From Agrilutibacter niabensis (lineage in GTDB: Bacteria; Pseudomonadota; Gammaproteobacteria; Xanthomonadales; Xanthomonadaceae): a stretch of 64,000 bases of DNA. Below are positions 16,326 to 25,478 of the stretch, piece after piece. Position 1 is the stretch's first letter, and each line of letters opens with the position of its first letter. The translations under genes were made by a program, and so were the position numbers. The stretch is from positions 992,001-1,056,000 of the forward strand of contig NZ_JBHSNJ010000012.1 of NCBI RefSeq assembly GCF_042657165.1, in the 5' to 3' direction. Under the pieces are notes generated by a model. That model saw only the letters and a list, made by a program, of their open reading frames with translations. It had not been told where the DNA came from and did no database searches.

Positions 16326-17453
16326 ATGCGCCAGACCCCCCTCCGCCCGATGTCCGCCGTGTTCGCCAGCCTGCTCGTGACCGGCGTTCTGGCCTTGTCC
16401 GCCTGCAAGGGTGGCCAAGGCGAAGCTGCCGCCGACGCCAAGGATCCGAAGAAGAAGGGGCCCGAAGCGGTCCCTGTTGAGGTGGCCCAGGCCTCGCGCC
16501 GCGCCGTGGCCGCCAGCTACACCGGCACGGCGCCGCTGGAGCCCCGCGCCGAGGCCCAGGTGATCGCCAAGGTCTCCGGCGTGGCGCTGCAGGTACTGGT
16601 CGAGGAGGGGCAGTACGTGAAGGCCGGCCAGGTCCTGGTCCGCCTGGATTCCGCCCGCTCCGCTTTGGTGGCAGCGCAAAGCGCCGCGCAACTGCGCAAG
16701 CTCGAAGCCAACTACGCGCGTTCGCGCCAGATGGCCGAGCAGAACCTGATCAGCGCCAACGACAACGATCAACTGCGCTATGACCTCGAGAACGCGCGCG
16801 CCGCCAACAAGGCCGCCAACCTCGAACTGCAATATGCCAATGTCACCGCCCCGATTTCCGGCGTGATCGCCTCGCGCTCGATCAAGGCCGGCAATTTCGT
16901 GCAGATCAATACCCCGATCATGCGCATCGTCGATGTCTCGCGCCTGGAGGCCGTACTCAACGTGCCCGAACGCGAACTGGCCACCCTGAAGGCGGGCCTG
17001 CCGGTGCAACTCGCCGTCGATGCGTTGCCGGGCAAGGCTTTCACCGGCATGGTCGATCGCGTGGCGCCGGTGGTGGATTCCGGTAGCGGTACCTTCCGCG
17101 TCGTCTGCGCCTTCGCCGACGGCGATGCGTTGCGTCCGGGCATGTTCGGCCGCATCAAGATCGACTATGACCAGCGTGCCGACGCCCTGGTCGTGCCGCG
17201 TGCCGCCCTGCTGGAAGACGAGTCCGATCCGGCCGTCTTCGTCGTGCGCAACAAGAAGAGCGCTCGCGTGCCGGTCAAGCTCGGCTACCTGGACGGCGAA
17301 TGGGCCGAAGTCCGCAGCGGCATCAAGCAGGGCGAGCAGGTCGTCGTCGCCGGCAAGAGCGCGCTGCGCGACGGTACCGAAGTGCAGGTGATCGGGCAGC
17401 CAGGCGCCAAGAGCGATGGTTCCACTCCCGCCACCGCCACTGCCCAGCGTTAA
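16326..17453 (+). CDS. RND efflux periplasmic adaptor (membrane fusion protein)
   Basis: Lipid-anchored adaptor of 375 residues that links an inner-membrane RND pump to an outer-membrane channel. The start ATG gives a lipoprotein signal with lipobox LSAC; the longer frame adds 35 residues with no secretion signal. Domains follow the family order: barrel-sandwich/lipoyl half (TGTAPLEPRAEAQVIAKVSG), a short alpha-hairpin (about 105-150), the second lipoyl half (ANVTAPISGVIASRSIKAGN), a beta-barrel (VVDSGSGTFRVVCAF) and a membrane-proximal domain (VEVRSGIKQGEQVV-type end). It is first in an operon with two RND permeases. No outer-membrane factor gene follows, so a TolC-like protein from elsewhere is probably used. 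Confidence 0.92.
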   Translation: MRQTPLRPMSAVFASLLVTGVLALSACKGGQGEAAADAKDPKKKGPEAVPVEVAQASRRAVAASYTGTAPLEPRAEAQVIAKVSGVALQVLVEEGQYVKAGQVLVRLDSARSALVAAQSAAQLRKLEANYARSRQMAEQNLISANDNDQLRYDLENARAANKAANLELQYANVTAPISGVIASRSIKAGNFVQINTPIMRIVDVSRLEAVLNVPERELATLKAGLPVQLAVDALPGKAFTGMVDRVAPVVDSGSGTFRVVCAFADGDALRPGMFGRIKIDYDQRADALVVPRAALLEDESDPAVFVVRNKKSARVPVKLGYLDGEWAEVRSGIKQGEQVVVAGKSALRDGTEVQVIGQPGAKSDGSTPATATAQR

Positions 17454-17468
17454 GCCGGAGGCTTCCAC

Positions 17469-20400
17469 GTGAGCCACACCTCAGAAGCCTCGTCCGGGCT
17501 GATCGAATTCTCCACGCGCCGACGGGTCACCGTGGCGATGGTGACGATCACCTTCGTCCTGTTCGGCCTGATCGCGCTGTCCAACCTCAAGGTCAACCTG
17601 CTGCCGGATCTCAGCTATCCGACGCTCACCGTTCGCACCGAATACACCGGTGCGGCACCGACGGAAATCGAAACCCTCATCAGCGAGCCTGTCGAAGAAG
17701 CCGTCGGCGTCGTGAAGGGCCTGCGCAAGCTCAAGTCGGTCTCGCGTACCGGACAGAGCGACGTAGTGCTCGAGTTTGCCTGGGGCACCGACATGGACCA
17801 GGCCAGCCTCGAGGTGCGCGACAAGATGGAAGTCGTGCAACTGCCGCTGGAGGCGAAGAAGCCGGTGCTGCTGCGCTTCAATCCTTCGACCGAGCCGATT
17901 CTCCGTGTTGCGCTGACGTCGAAGACCGAAGGCGATTCCGTGCGTGCGCTGGGCGCCCTGCGCCGCTATGCCGACGATGACCTGAAGAAGAAGCTCGAAC
18001 CCGTCGATGGCGTGGCCGCGGTCAAGATCGGCGGCGGCCTCGAGGACGAGATCCAGGTCGACATCGACCAGCAGAAGCTCGCACAGCTCAACCTGCCGAT
18101 CGATACCGTCGTCCAGCGCCTGCAGCAGGAAAACATAAACATTTCCGGCGGCCGCCTGGAAGAGGGCTCGCAACGCTACCTGGTACGCACGGTCAACCAG
18201 TTCGCCACCGTGGATGAAATCCGCGAGATGCTGGTGACGACGCAGGGCGCCGGCGGCGGGGCGGCGGCGAATGCCGCGGCCGAGATGGCACGCGTTGCCG
18301 CGGCTACCGGCAATGCCGCGGCGATGGCAGCGGCGCAATCGGTGCAGAGCGCGAGTTCGTCCACTTCTTCGACCGTGGCCGGCGGCATGCCGGTCCGCCT
18401 GAAGGACGTCGCGGACGTTCGCCAGGGCCACAAGGAACGCGAAGCGATCATCCGCCTCGGCGGCAAGGAAGCGGTCGAACTGGCCATCTACAAGGAAGGC
18501 GACGCGAACACGGTCGCCACCGCGGACGCGATCGAGGCGAGGCTGAAGGAAATCAAGGAACAGATTCCCGCCGACGTCGAGCTGACCACCATCGACGACC
18601 AGTCGCAATTCATCCGCCATGCCATCAGCGACGTGAAGCTCGACGCGGTGATCGGCGGTTTCCTCGCGATCCTGATCATCTTCCTCTTCCTGCGCGATGG
18701 CTGGAGCACCTTCGTCATCGGCCTGTCGTTGCCGGTTTCGATCGTCGCGACATTCTTCTTCATGGACCAGTTGGGGCTGAGCCTCAACGTGATGTCGCTG
18801 GGCGGCTTGGCGCTTGCGACCGGCCTGGTCGTCGACGACTCGATCGTGGTGCTTGAATCGATCGCCAAGGCGCGAGAACGCGGCCTGGGCATCCTCGATG
18901 CGGCCATCCAGGGCACGCGCGAGGTCAGCATGGCCGTGGTCGCGTCCACTTTGACCACCATTGCCGTATTCCTGCCGCTGGTCTTCGTCGAAGGCATCGC
19001 CGGCCAGTTGTTCCGCGACCAGGCTCTGACCGTCGCGCTGGCCATCGCGATCTCGCTGGTCGTGGCGATGACGCTGATCCCGATGCTGAGCGCGCTCAAG
19101 GGCCGTCCGCCCATGGCGTTCCCGGAGGAGGCACCGCATCCGAAGTGGAAGCCGGAGTCGCGCGTCCTCAAGCCCGTGGCTGCCGTCGAGCACGGCATCG
19201 GGGCGGCGTCGCGCGGCGGCTTCTTCGGAATCGCATGGCTCGTCGTGCGCATCTGGCGAGGCATCAGCGCCGTGGTCGGTCCGATCATGCGCAAAGCCAG
19301 CGACCTCGCGATGGGGCCGTACCACCGTGCCGAACGCGGCTACCTGAAACTGTTGCCTGCCGCGCTCGGCAGGCCGCTGCTGGTGCTGGGGGCGGCGGCG
19401 GCGGTCTTCGGGCTGACGCTGCTGGTGGTTCCCATGCTGGGCGCCGACCTCATTCCGCAGTTGGCGCAGGACCGCTTCGAGATGACCGTCAAGCTGCCGC
19501 CCGGAACACCGCTGCGCGACACCGACGCACTGGTTCGGGAACTGCAGCGCAAGCACGCCAAGGACGACGGCATCTCGGTGCTGTACGGCGTCAGCGGCAG
19601 CGGTACCCGGCTGGATGCCAATCCCACCGAAAGCGGCGAGAACATCGGCAAGCTCACGGTCGTGATGGCGGGCGGCGGCAGCGAAGCCGTCGAAGCCGCC
19701 GAAACCGACCGCCTGCGCGAGACGATGGCCGCCCACCCAAGCGCGCAGGTCGACTTTGCCCGTCCGGAACTCTTCAGCTTTTCGCCGCCGCTGGAAATCG
19801 AGCTGCGTGGCAGCGACCTGGCCAGCATCGAGCGCGCGGGGCAGCGGATGGCTGCGATGCTCCGCAAGAGCTCGCACTATGCCGACGTGAAATCGACGGT
19901 GGAGCAGGGCTTCCCGGAGATCCAGATCCGCTTCGACCAGGAGCGCGCCAGCGCCATGGGCCTGACCACCCGGCAGATCGCCGACGTGGTGGTGAAGAAG
20001 GTGCGCGGCGACGTCGCCACGCGCTACAGCTTCCGCGATCGCAAGATCGACGTGCTCGTGCGCGCCCGGGAATCCGACCGCGCTTCGGTGGAAAGCATCC
20101 GTCGCCTGATCGTCAATCCGGGCAGTTCGCGTCCGGTAACGCTCGACTCCGTTGCGGACGTGGTGGCAACCACGGGTCCGAGCGAAATCCACCGCGCCGA
20201 CCAGGTGCGCGTGGCGATCGTCTCGGCCAACCTGCGCGACATCGACCTGGGGGGCGCGGTGCAGGAAGTGCAGCAGATGGTCGAAGACCAGCCGCTGGGT
20301 GCGGACGTGCGCATGCACATCGGTGGCCAGGGCGAGGAACTGGACCAGTCCGTGAACTCGCTGCTGTTCGCGTTCGGACTGGCGGTGTTCCTGGTCTACC

Positions 20401-20933
20401 TGGTCATGGCGTCGCAGTTCGAATCGCTGCTGCACCCGTTCGTGATCCTGTTCACCATCCCGCTGGCGCTGGTCGGTGCGGTGCTCGCGCTGCTGCTCAC
20501 CAACTCGCCGGTCTCGGTGGTGGTGTTCATCGGCCTGATCCTGCTGGTGGGCCTGGTGGTGAAGAACGCGATCATCCTGATCGACAAGGTCAACCAGTTA
20601 CGCGAAGAGGGCGTGCCCAAGCGCGAGGCGCTCGTGGAAGGAGCGCGTTCCCGCCTGCGGCCGATCGTGATGACCACCACCTGCACGCTGTTCGGCTTCC
20701 TGCCGCTGGCGCTGGCGTTCGGCGAGGGTGCTGAAGTGCGCTCGCCGATGGCCATCACCGTCATCGGCGGCCTGCTGGTATCGACGTTGCTGACCCTGGT
20801 GGTGATCCCGGTGGTGTACGACCTGCTGGATCGCCGCGCGGACGAGTACTACCGCGAACGCGGCCTGCGTGCGCGCCGCGAGAAAGCCGAAACCGCCGCA
20901 GCCATCGAAGCCGATCCGGAGGCTGCAGGATGA
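17469..20933 (+). CDS. RND efflux permease subunit 1 (complete proton relay)
   Basis: Inner-membrane proton/drug antiporter of 1154 residues, about 100 longer than AcrB. The GTG start has GGAGG at 17456-17460. It contains the 12-helix RND plan with two large periplasmic loops. The proton-relay residues are present: D456-D457 in LVVDDSIVVLE and K1032 in LVVKNAIILID. Two insertions explain the length: an Ala/Ser-rich stretch in the first periplasmic region (about residues 259-303) and an extended cytoplasmic linker with amphipathic segments before TM7 (about 545-640). The GTG is 15 bases after the adaptor stop. The stop overlaps a 17-codon ORF that bridges to the second permease. Substrates cannot be predicted. 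Confidence 0.93.
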   Translation: MSHTSEASSGLIEFSTRRRVTVAMVTITFVLFGLIALSNLKVNLLPDLSYPTLTVRTEYTGAAPTEIETLISEPVEEAVGVVKGLRKLKSVSRTGQSDVVLEFAWGTDMDQASLEVRDKMEVVQLPLEAKKPVLLRFNPSTEPILRVALTSKTEGDSVRALGALRRYADDDLKKKLEPVDGVAAVKIGGGLEDEIQVDIDQQKLAQLNLPIDTVVQRLQQENINISGGRLEEGSQRYLVRTVNQFATVDEIREMLVTTQGAGGGAAANAAAEMARVAAATGNAAAMAAAQSVQSASSSTSSTVAGGMPVRLKDVADVRQGHKEREAIIRLGGKEAVELAIYKEGDANTVATADAIEARLKEIKEQIPADVELTTIDDQSQFIRHAISDVKLDAVIGGFLAILIIFLFLRDGWSTFVIGLSLPVSIVATFFFMDQLGLSLNVMSLGGLALATGLVVDDSIVVLESIAKARERGLGILDAAIQGTREVSMAVVASTLTTIAVFLPLVFVEGIAGQLFRDQALTVALAIAISLVVAMTLIPMLSALKGRPPMAFPEEAPHPKWKPESRVLKPVAAVEHGIGAASRGGFFGIAWLVVRIWRGISAVVGPIMRKASDLAMGPYHRAERGYLKLLPAALGRPLLVLGAAAAVFGLTLLVVPMLGADLIPQLAQDRFEMTVKLPPGTPLRDTDALVRELQRKHAKDDGISVLYGVSGSGTRLDANPTESGENIGKLTVVMAGGGSEAVEAAETDRLRETMAAHPSAQVDFARPELFSFSPPLEIELRGSDLASIERAGQRMAAMLRKSSHYADVKSTVEQGFPEIQIRFDQERASAMGLTTRQIADVVVKKVRGDVATRYSFRDRKIDVLVRARESDRASVESIRRLIVNPGSSRPVTLDSVADVVATTGPSEIHRADQVRVAIVSANLRDIDLGGAVQEVQQMVEDQPLGADVRMHIGGQGEELDQSVNSLLFAFGLAVFLVYLVMASQFESLLHPFVILFTIPLALVGAVLALLLTNSPVSVVVFIGLILLVGLVVKNAIILIDKVNQLREEGVPKREALVEGARSRLRPIVMTTTCTLFGFLPLALAFGEGAEVRSPMAITVIGGLLVSTLLTLVVIPVVYDLLDRRADEYYRERGLRARREKAETAAAIEADPEAAG

Positions 20934-20983
20934 GCATCCAGGCAGAAACCGACTCGCTGGTGACCGGGAGCGAACGCGCATGA
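20930..20983 (+). CDS. 17-codon bridging ORF between the two RND permeases
   Basis: ATG 20930-20932 overlaps the TGA of permease 1 (ATGA), and this frame's own TGA (20981-20983) overlaps the ATG of permease 2 (ATGA). It reads MSIQAETDSLVTGSERA and shares its first three residues with permease 2. It may act only to pass ribosomes between the two genes, or may be a relic of the permease-2 start. It has no known family. Confidence 0.4.
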   Translation: MSIQAETDSLVTGSERA

Positions 20984-23900
20984 GCATTGCCGAGCTGAGC
21001 ATCAAACGGCCGGTCACGGCGATCATGTTCTTCGTGTCGCTGTTCGTGATCGGCCTCATCGCGGCCATCCGCTTGCCGCTGGAGGCGTTCCCGGAAGTCT
21101 CGCCGCCCTTCATCTTCGTGCAGATCCCGTATACCGGATCAACGCCGGAGGAGGTCGAGCGAACCGTGCTGCGCCCGGTCGAGGAAGCGATGTCGACCAT
21201 GAGCGGCATCAAGCGCATCGACTCCGAGGCCAAGGCCGACGGGGCGACGGTGTTCATGCAGTTCACCGACTGGGAGCGCGACGTGGCGATCGCCGCGTCG
21301 GAAGCGCGCGAGCGCATCGATGCGATCAGGGAAGACCTGCCCACCGATCTGCAGCGCTACTTCGTTCTGAAGTTCTCGACCACCGACCAGCCGGTATTGC
21401 GGGTGCGGCTGGCCAGCGAATCGCAGAACCTGGTCGGCGCCTACGACCTGATCGAGCGCGAGTTCAAACGCCGCCTTGAGCGAATCCCCGGCGTCGCGCG
21501 CGTGGAAATTTCCGGCGCCCCGCCGAACGAAGTCGAGATTGCCATCGCGCCCGACCGCCTGACTGCGCACAACCTGGGTCTCAACGATCTCACCAAGAGC
21601 CTGCAGGCCCTGAATTTCTCAGTCTCCGCGGGCCAGATCGACGATGGCGGCCGCCGGCTGCGGGTGCAGCCGATCGGTGAGCTCACCGACCTGCAGCAAT
21701 TGCGCGACGTCGTGATCGCCAACGGCGTGCGCCTGGGCGACATCGCCGAGGTGCGATTCAAGCCTCAGCGCATGAACATGGGCCGTCGCCTGGATGGCCA
21801 TCCGGCGGTGGGCCTGGACATCTTCAAGGAGCGCAACGCGAACCTCGTGGAAGTGTCGAAGAACGCACTGAACGAGGTGAACCGGATCCGCGAGGAACCG
21901 GCCCTTGCCGGCGTCCAGGTCAAGATCATCGAGGACCAGGGCGACAACGTCACCAGCTCGCTGCTTGAACTCGCCGAGGCGGGCGGCATCGGCCTGGTGT
22001 TGTCGATCGCGGTGCTGTTCTTCTTCCTGCGCCACTGGCCATCGACCCTGATGGTGACCTTGGCGATCCCGATCTGCTTCGTGATGACGCTGGGCTTCAT
22101 GTACTTCACCGGGGTGACGCTCAACATCCTGTCGATGATGGGGTTGTTGCTTGCCGTCGGCATGCTGGTGGACAACGCGGTCGTGGTGGTGGAGAGCATC
22201 TACCAGGAACGCGAACGGATGCCCGACCAGCCCCGCATGGCCTCCATCCTGGGTACGCGCCACGTCGCCATCGCCTTGTCCGCAGGCACCTTGTGCCACT
22301 GCATCGTGTTCGTGCCCAACCTGTTCGGGGATCGCAACTTCCTGAGCATCTACATGTCGCAGATCGCGATCACGATCTCGGTGTCGCTGCTGGCCTCGTG
22401 GCTGGTGGCAGTCAGTCTGATTCCGATGATCTCGGCGCGGATGAAGACGCCGCCCGCCGTGCGCAGCGACAAGGGCCTGATCCCGAGCATGCAGCGGCGC
22501 TATGCCGGGCTGCTGCGCTGGACGCTTGAGCACCGTGGCAAGAGCATCCTGGGTATCCTGCTGATCATCGCCGTCAGCTTCGTTCCGCTGAAAATGACCA
22601 AGGTGAACATGTTCGGCGGCGAGGAGGGAAAGGAGACCGAGTTCTACTACCAGTGGAACGGCAGCTACACCAAGGAGCAGATGTCCGATGAAGTGCTGCG
22701 CGTGGAGAAGTTCTTCGACGCCAATCGCAAGCGCTTCCACATCGAGCAGATCTACTCGTGGTACAGCGAGGAAGGTTGGGCGGGAACGCGGCTCACATTT
22801 GCCGACGATGCTGGCTCGATCAAGCCGCTGGTCGACACCATCAGCAAGGAGATCCCGAAATCGGCGCGCGCAACGATAGGTGCGGGCGACAACGGTGGCC
22901 CGGGCGGCGGCGGTCCTGGGCAGAAGGCACAGGTGTTCCTGGTCGGAGACTCGACCGAGACCCTGACCGAACTCGGGCGCGACCTCGTTCCGATCCTGGC
23001 CAAGCGCAAGGAACTGCGCGACGTACGCATCGACATCGGCGACACCAATAGCGAACTCAACGTGCGCGTGGATCGCGAGCGGGCTGCCGCATTCGGTTTC
23101 AGCGCCCAGCAGGTGTCGCAGTTCGTCGGCCTGGCATTGCGCGGCGCGCCTCTGCGCGAATTCCGCCGCGGCGACAGCGAGGTGCCGGTATGGGTGCGCT
23201 TCGCCGGTGCCGACAAGTACGGCATCGAGGACATCGCTTCGTTCACCGTGCGGGCTCCGGATGGACGCACCGTGCCACTGCTCGCCATGGTCGACGTCAA
23301 CGTCACGCCGGCCGCGACGTCGATCAAGCGCGCGAACCGCCAGACCACGCTGACCCTCACCGCCGGCTTGCCCGACAAGGTCACGATGCCGGAGGCGCGC
23401 AAGGCAATCGAAGAGTCGCTGAAGTCGGTGTCGTTCCCGGCCGGATACAGCTACACCTTCGAAGGCGGCGGCTTCGGCGATGACGACGAGGCCATGGGCC
23501 AGATGCTGTTCAACCTCGGCATCGCGCTGGTGTTGATCTACATCGTGATGGCGGCGGTGTTCGAGTCGCTGCTGTTCCCGTCGGCAATCATGAGTGGCGT
23601 GCTGTTCTCGGTGTTCGGCGTGTTCTGGCTGTTCTGGCTCACCGGAACGGAGTTCAACATCATGGCCTTCATCGGCATCCTGGTGCTGATGGGCGTGGTG
23701 GTGAACAACGGCATCGTGATGATCGAGCACATCAACAACCTGCGACGGCGTGGCCTGTCCCGGACGGAGGCGCTGGTGGAAGGCAGCAAGGAACGCCTGC
23801 GCCCGATCCTGATGACGATGGGTACCGCGATCCTGGCGATGGTGCCGATCGCGGTCGGTGGCACGCAGATGGGCGGGGACGGCCCGGCCTACTACCCGAT

Positions 23901-24081
23901 GGCACGCGCCATCGCCGGCGGCCTGGCGTTCTCGACCATCGTGAGCCTGCTGTTCCTGCCGACGATCTACGCGCTCCTGGACGACCTGCGAGCCGGTACG
24001 TCGCGCGCCATTCGCCGGGCGCGCGGCAAGTCCGAGGGTTCGGTGCCCGGCGCCGCCGTAGCAGCGATCAAGGCGGAATAG
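20980..24081 (+). CDS. RND efflux permease subunit 2 (variant relay residues)
   Basis: Second RND permease, 1033 residues, the usual length. I start it at MSIAELSIKRPVTAIMF, which matches the family's N-terminal helix; the frame extends upstream only as overlap with permease 1. The relay differs from AcrB: TM4 has D398-N399 (GMLVDNAVVVVESI) where AcrB has Asp-Asp, and TM10 has N909 (GVVVNNGIVMIEH) where AcrB has Lys. VDNA forms are common in the wider RND family, so it need not be inactive. Two permeases under one adaptor recall MdtABC, where the subunits form a mixed trimer with unequal roles; that parallel is inference. Confidence 0.93.
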   Translation: MSIAELSIKRPVTAIMFFVSLFVIGLIAAIRLPLEAFPEVSPPFIFVQIPYTGSTPEEVERTVLRPVEEAMSTMSGIKRIDSEAKADGATVFMQFTDWERDVAIAASEARERIDAIREDLPTDLQRYFVLKFSTTDQPVLRVRLASESQNLVGAYDLIEREFKRRLERIPGVARVEISGAPPNEVEIAIAPDRLTAHNLGLNDLTKSLQALNFSVSAGQIDDGGRRLRVQPIGELTDLQQLRDVVIANGVRLGDIAEVRFKPQRMNMGRRLDGHPAVGLDIFKERNANLVEVSKNALNEVNRIREEPALAGVQVKIIEDQGDNVTSSLLELAEAGGIGLVLSIAVLFFFLRHWPSTLMVTLAIPICFVMTLGFMYFTGVTLNILSMMGLLLAVGMLVDNAVVVVESIYQERERMPDQPRMASILGTRHVAIALSAGTLCHCIVFVPNLFGDRNFLSIYMSQIAITISVSLLASWLVAVSLIPMISARMKTPPAVRSDKGLIPSMQRRYAGLLRWTLEHRGKSILGILLIIAVSFVPLKMTKVNMFGGEEGKETEFYYQWNGSYTKEQMSDEVLRVEKFFDANRKRFHIEQIYSWYSEEGWAGTRLTFADDAGSIKPLVDTISKEIPKSARATIGAGDNGGPGGGGPGQKAQVFLVGDSTETLTELGRDLVPILAKRKELRDVRIDIGDTNSELNVRVDRERAAAFGFSAQQVSQFVGLALRGAPLREFRRGDSEVPVWVRFAGADKYGIEDIASFTVRAPDGRTVPLLAMVDVNVTPAATSIKRANRQTTLTLTAGLPDKVTMPEARKAIEESLKSVSFPAGYSYTFEGGGFGDDDEAMGQMLFNLGIALVLIYIVMAAVFESLLFPSAIMSGVLFSVFGVFWLFWLTGTEFNIMAFIGILVLMGVVVNNGIVMIEHINNLRRRGLSRTEALVEGSKERLRPILMTMGTAILAMVPIAVGGTQMGGDGPAYYPMARAIAGGLAFSTIVSLLFLPTIYALLDDLRAGTSRAIRRARGKSEGSVPGAAVAAIKAE

Positions 24082-24120
24082 TGTGGAGGCGGCGGATCCC
24101 CGACCCGCCTACGGAAACAA

Positions 24121-24146
24121 AAAAGCCGGCCCGTGGGCCGGCTTTT
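24121..24146. terminator. Bidirectional terminator after the RND operon
   Basis: AAAAGCCGGCCC / GGGCCGGCTTTT forms a nearly continuous 12-base inverted repeat with A-runs before and T-runs after (TTTTTT at 24143-24148). It lies between convergent operons. Confidence 0.85.
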
Positions 24147-24160
24147 TTGTTGCCTGTGTC

Positions 24161-25378
24161 CTACCCGGCGAGCTTGCTTGCGATGCTCACTCCGGCCACC
24201 CATACGCCGATCATGGTGCCCAGGTTGGTGAGCAGGAAATTCAACACCACGCGCGCCACGCGGTTGCGGTACCAGCCGCGCAGCGTCTGCGCATCGTCAC
24301 GTAATGCCAGGAAGTCGCCGTAGGCCGGCTTGCGGCGCTGCGCTTCGACCAGTGCGCTGACGGCACCCGTCGGCACGCCCGGGCGGAATGGCTTGAGCGG
24401 GGCCACCAGTGCGGCGGTGATGACGCTGAGCGGATGGCCGCCGGCAAGGATGCAACCAAGCGCGGCCAGTCCGGAGGTGAACATCACCCACTGCTTGAGC
24501 AGGTCGGCGCCGACGGCCCAGCCGCCCCGCCAGAAACCCCACGCGATTCCGGTCAGGATCAGCGCCATGATGGCCAGCATGACCCAGGGAATGCGCCGCT
24601 TTGCCTTTACGGCTTCCAGTTCGATGCGCAGCGCCTCGGGATCGCGCGTTTCCTCGCGCAGGTGCCGCGCCAGGCCTTGGAGGTGTCCCGCACCGACCAC
24701 CGCCAGCACTTCACGCGAATCGCCGTGCGTCTCGCGCAACCGCGCCGCCATGTAGCGGTCGCGCTCGGCGATGACGCTTTCGTAAAGCTCCGGACTGCTG
24801 GTGGCGAATTCACTGAAGCTGGCCTCGAGCATGTCGCCCTGCTTGAGCTTCTCGATTTCGTCCACGCCGACTTCGTCGTCGGCGAAGAGGCCGGCGATGA
24901 GCCCGCTGCCCAGCTTCATGCGGCCCCAGAAGCCCAGCTTCGCGGAGGCACGCTTGAAGGTCAGGCCGACTTCGCGGTCGATCAGGTGCACGGGAAGGTT
25001 GCGCTGGCGCGCTTCCAGCACGGCCTGCTTCAGTTCCGCGCCGGGTTCGATGCCCAGCTGCTCGGCGAGGCGGCGCTGGTAGGCGGAGAGCGCGAGGTTG
25101 GCGGCGAACATCGCCACACGGCCCTGGCGGATCACCTGGATCAGGTCGAGCTTGGCCAGCGCCTCGGGATCGGTCAGGGCCTGCAGGCGCGGCGGGTCGA
25201 GTTCAACCGCGACCGCATCGAAGCGGCCGCTCCCCACGGCTTCCTTGACCGCTTCCACGCTGGCCCGTGATACGTGCGCGGTGCCCAGCAGCGTGTAGCG
25301 CACGCCGTCGCGTTCGACGATCGCGTGCGGCTGGGTGGAAAGAAAGTCTGCGGGCGTTACGGTGGTTTCAGCGGTCAT
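24161..25378 (-). CDS. TraB/PrgY-family protein with C-terminal membrane segments
   Basis: The protein has 405 residues. The N-terminal TraB domain (about 1-240) has the family motifs YTLLGTAHVS near the start, AVAVELDPPR and VVGAGHLQGL, which carry the conserved His and Glu residues thought to bind metal and support a protease-like or inhibitory activity. The C-terminal 150 residues hold about four hydrophobic segments (IPWVMLAIMALILTGIAWGF, FTSGLAALGCILAGG, SVITAALVAPL and the terminal VVLNFLLTNLGTMIGVWVAG), so it is an integral membrane protein with the TraB domain on one side. Bacterial TraB/PrgY limits pheromone activity in enterococci, but the role of proteobacterial homologues is not established. 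It stands alone and is convergent with the efflux operon. Confidence 0.85.
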   Translation of the reverse strand: MTAETTVTPADFLSTQPHAIVERDGVRYTLLGTAHVSRASVEAVKEAVGSGRFDAVAVELDPPRLQALTDPEALAKLDLIQVIRQGRVAMFAANLALSAYQRRLAEQLGIEPGAELKQAVLEARQRNLPVHLIDREVGLTFKRASAKLGFWGRMKLGSGLIAGLFADDEVGVDEIEKLKQGDMLEASFSEFATSSPELYESVIAERDRYMAARLRETHGDSREVLAVVGAGHLQGLARHLREETRDPEALRIELEAVKAKRRIPWVMLAIMALILTGIAWGFWRGGWAVGADLLKQWVMFTSGLAALGCILAGGHPLSVITAALVAPLKPFRPGVPTGAVSALVEAQRRKPAYGDFLALRDDAQTLRGWYRNRVARVVLNFLLTNLGTMIGVWVAGVSIASKLAG

Positions 25379-25478
25379 CGAGAAATCGGCAGTGCGGCGG
25401 AACGCCGGGATTCCTCCCGGCGGCGGCGCAGCATAGACGTTCCGGCGTGGCGATGCCCGACGATTGCCCCGGTTCCGT

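Noticed and set aside
17481..20435. A 984-codon open frame antisense to RND permease 1
   Set aside because: It is His/Asp/Arg/Gln-rich shadow translation. The plus strand carries a complete RND permease with catalytic residues.
21619..23730. A 703-codon open frame antisense to RND permease 2
   Set aside because: Same reason: a shadow of a recognised gene.
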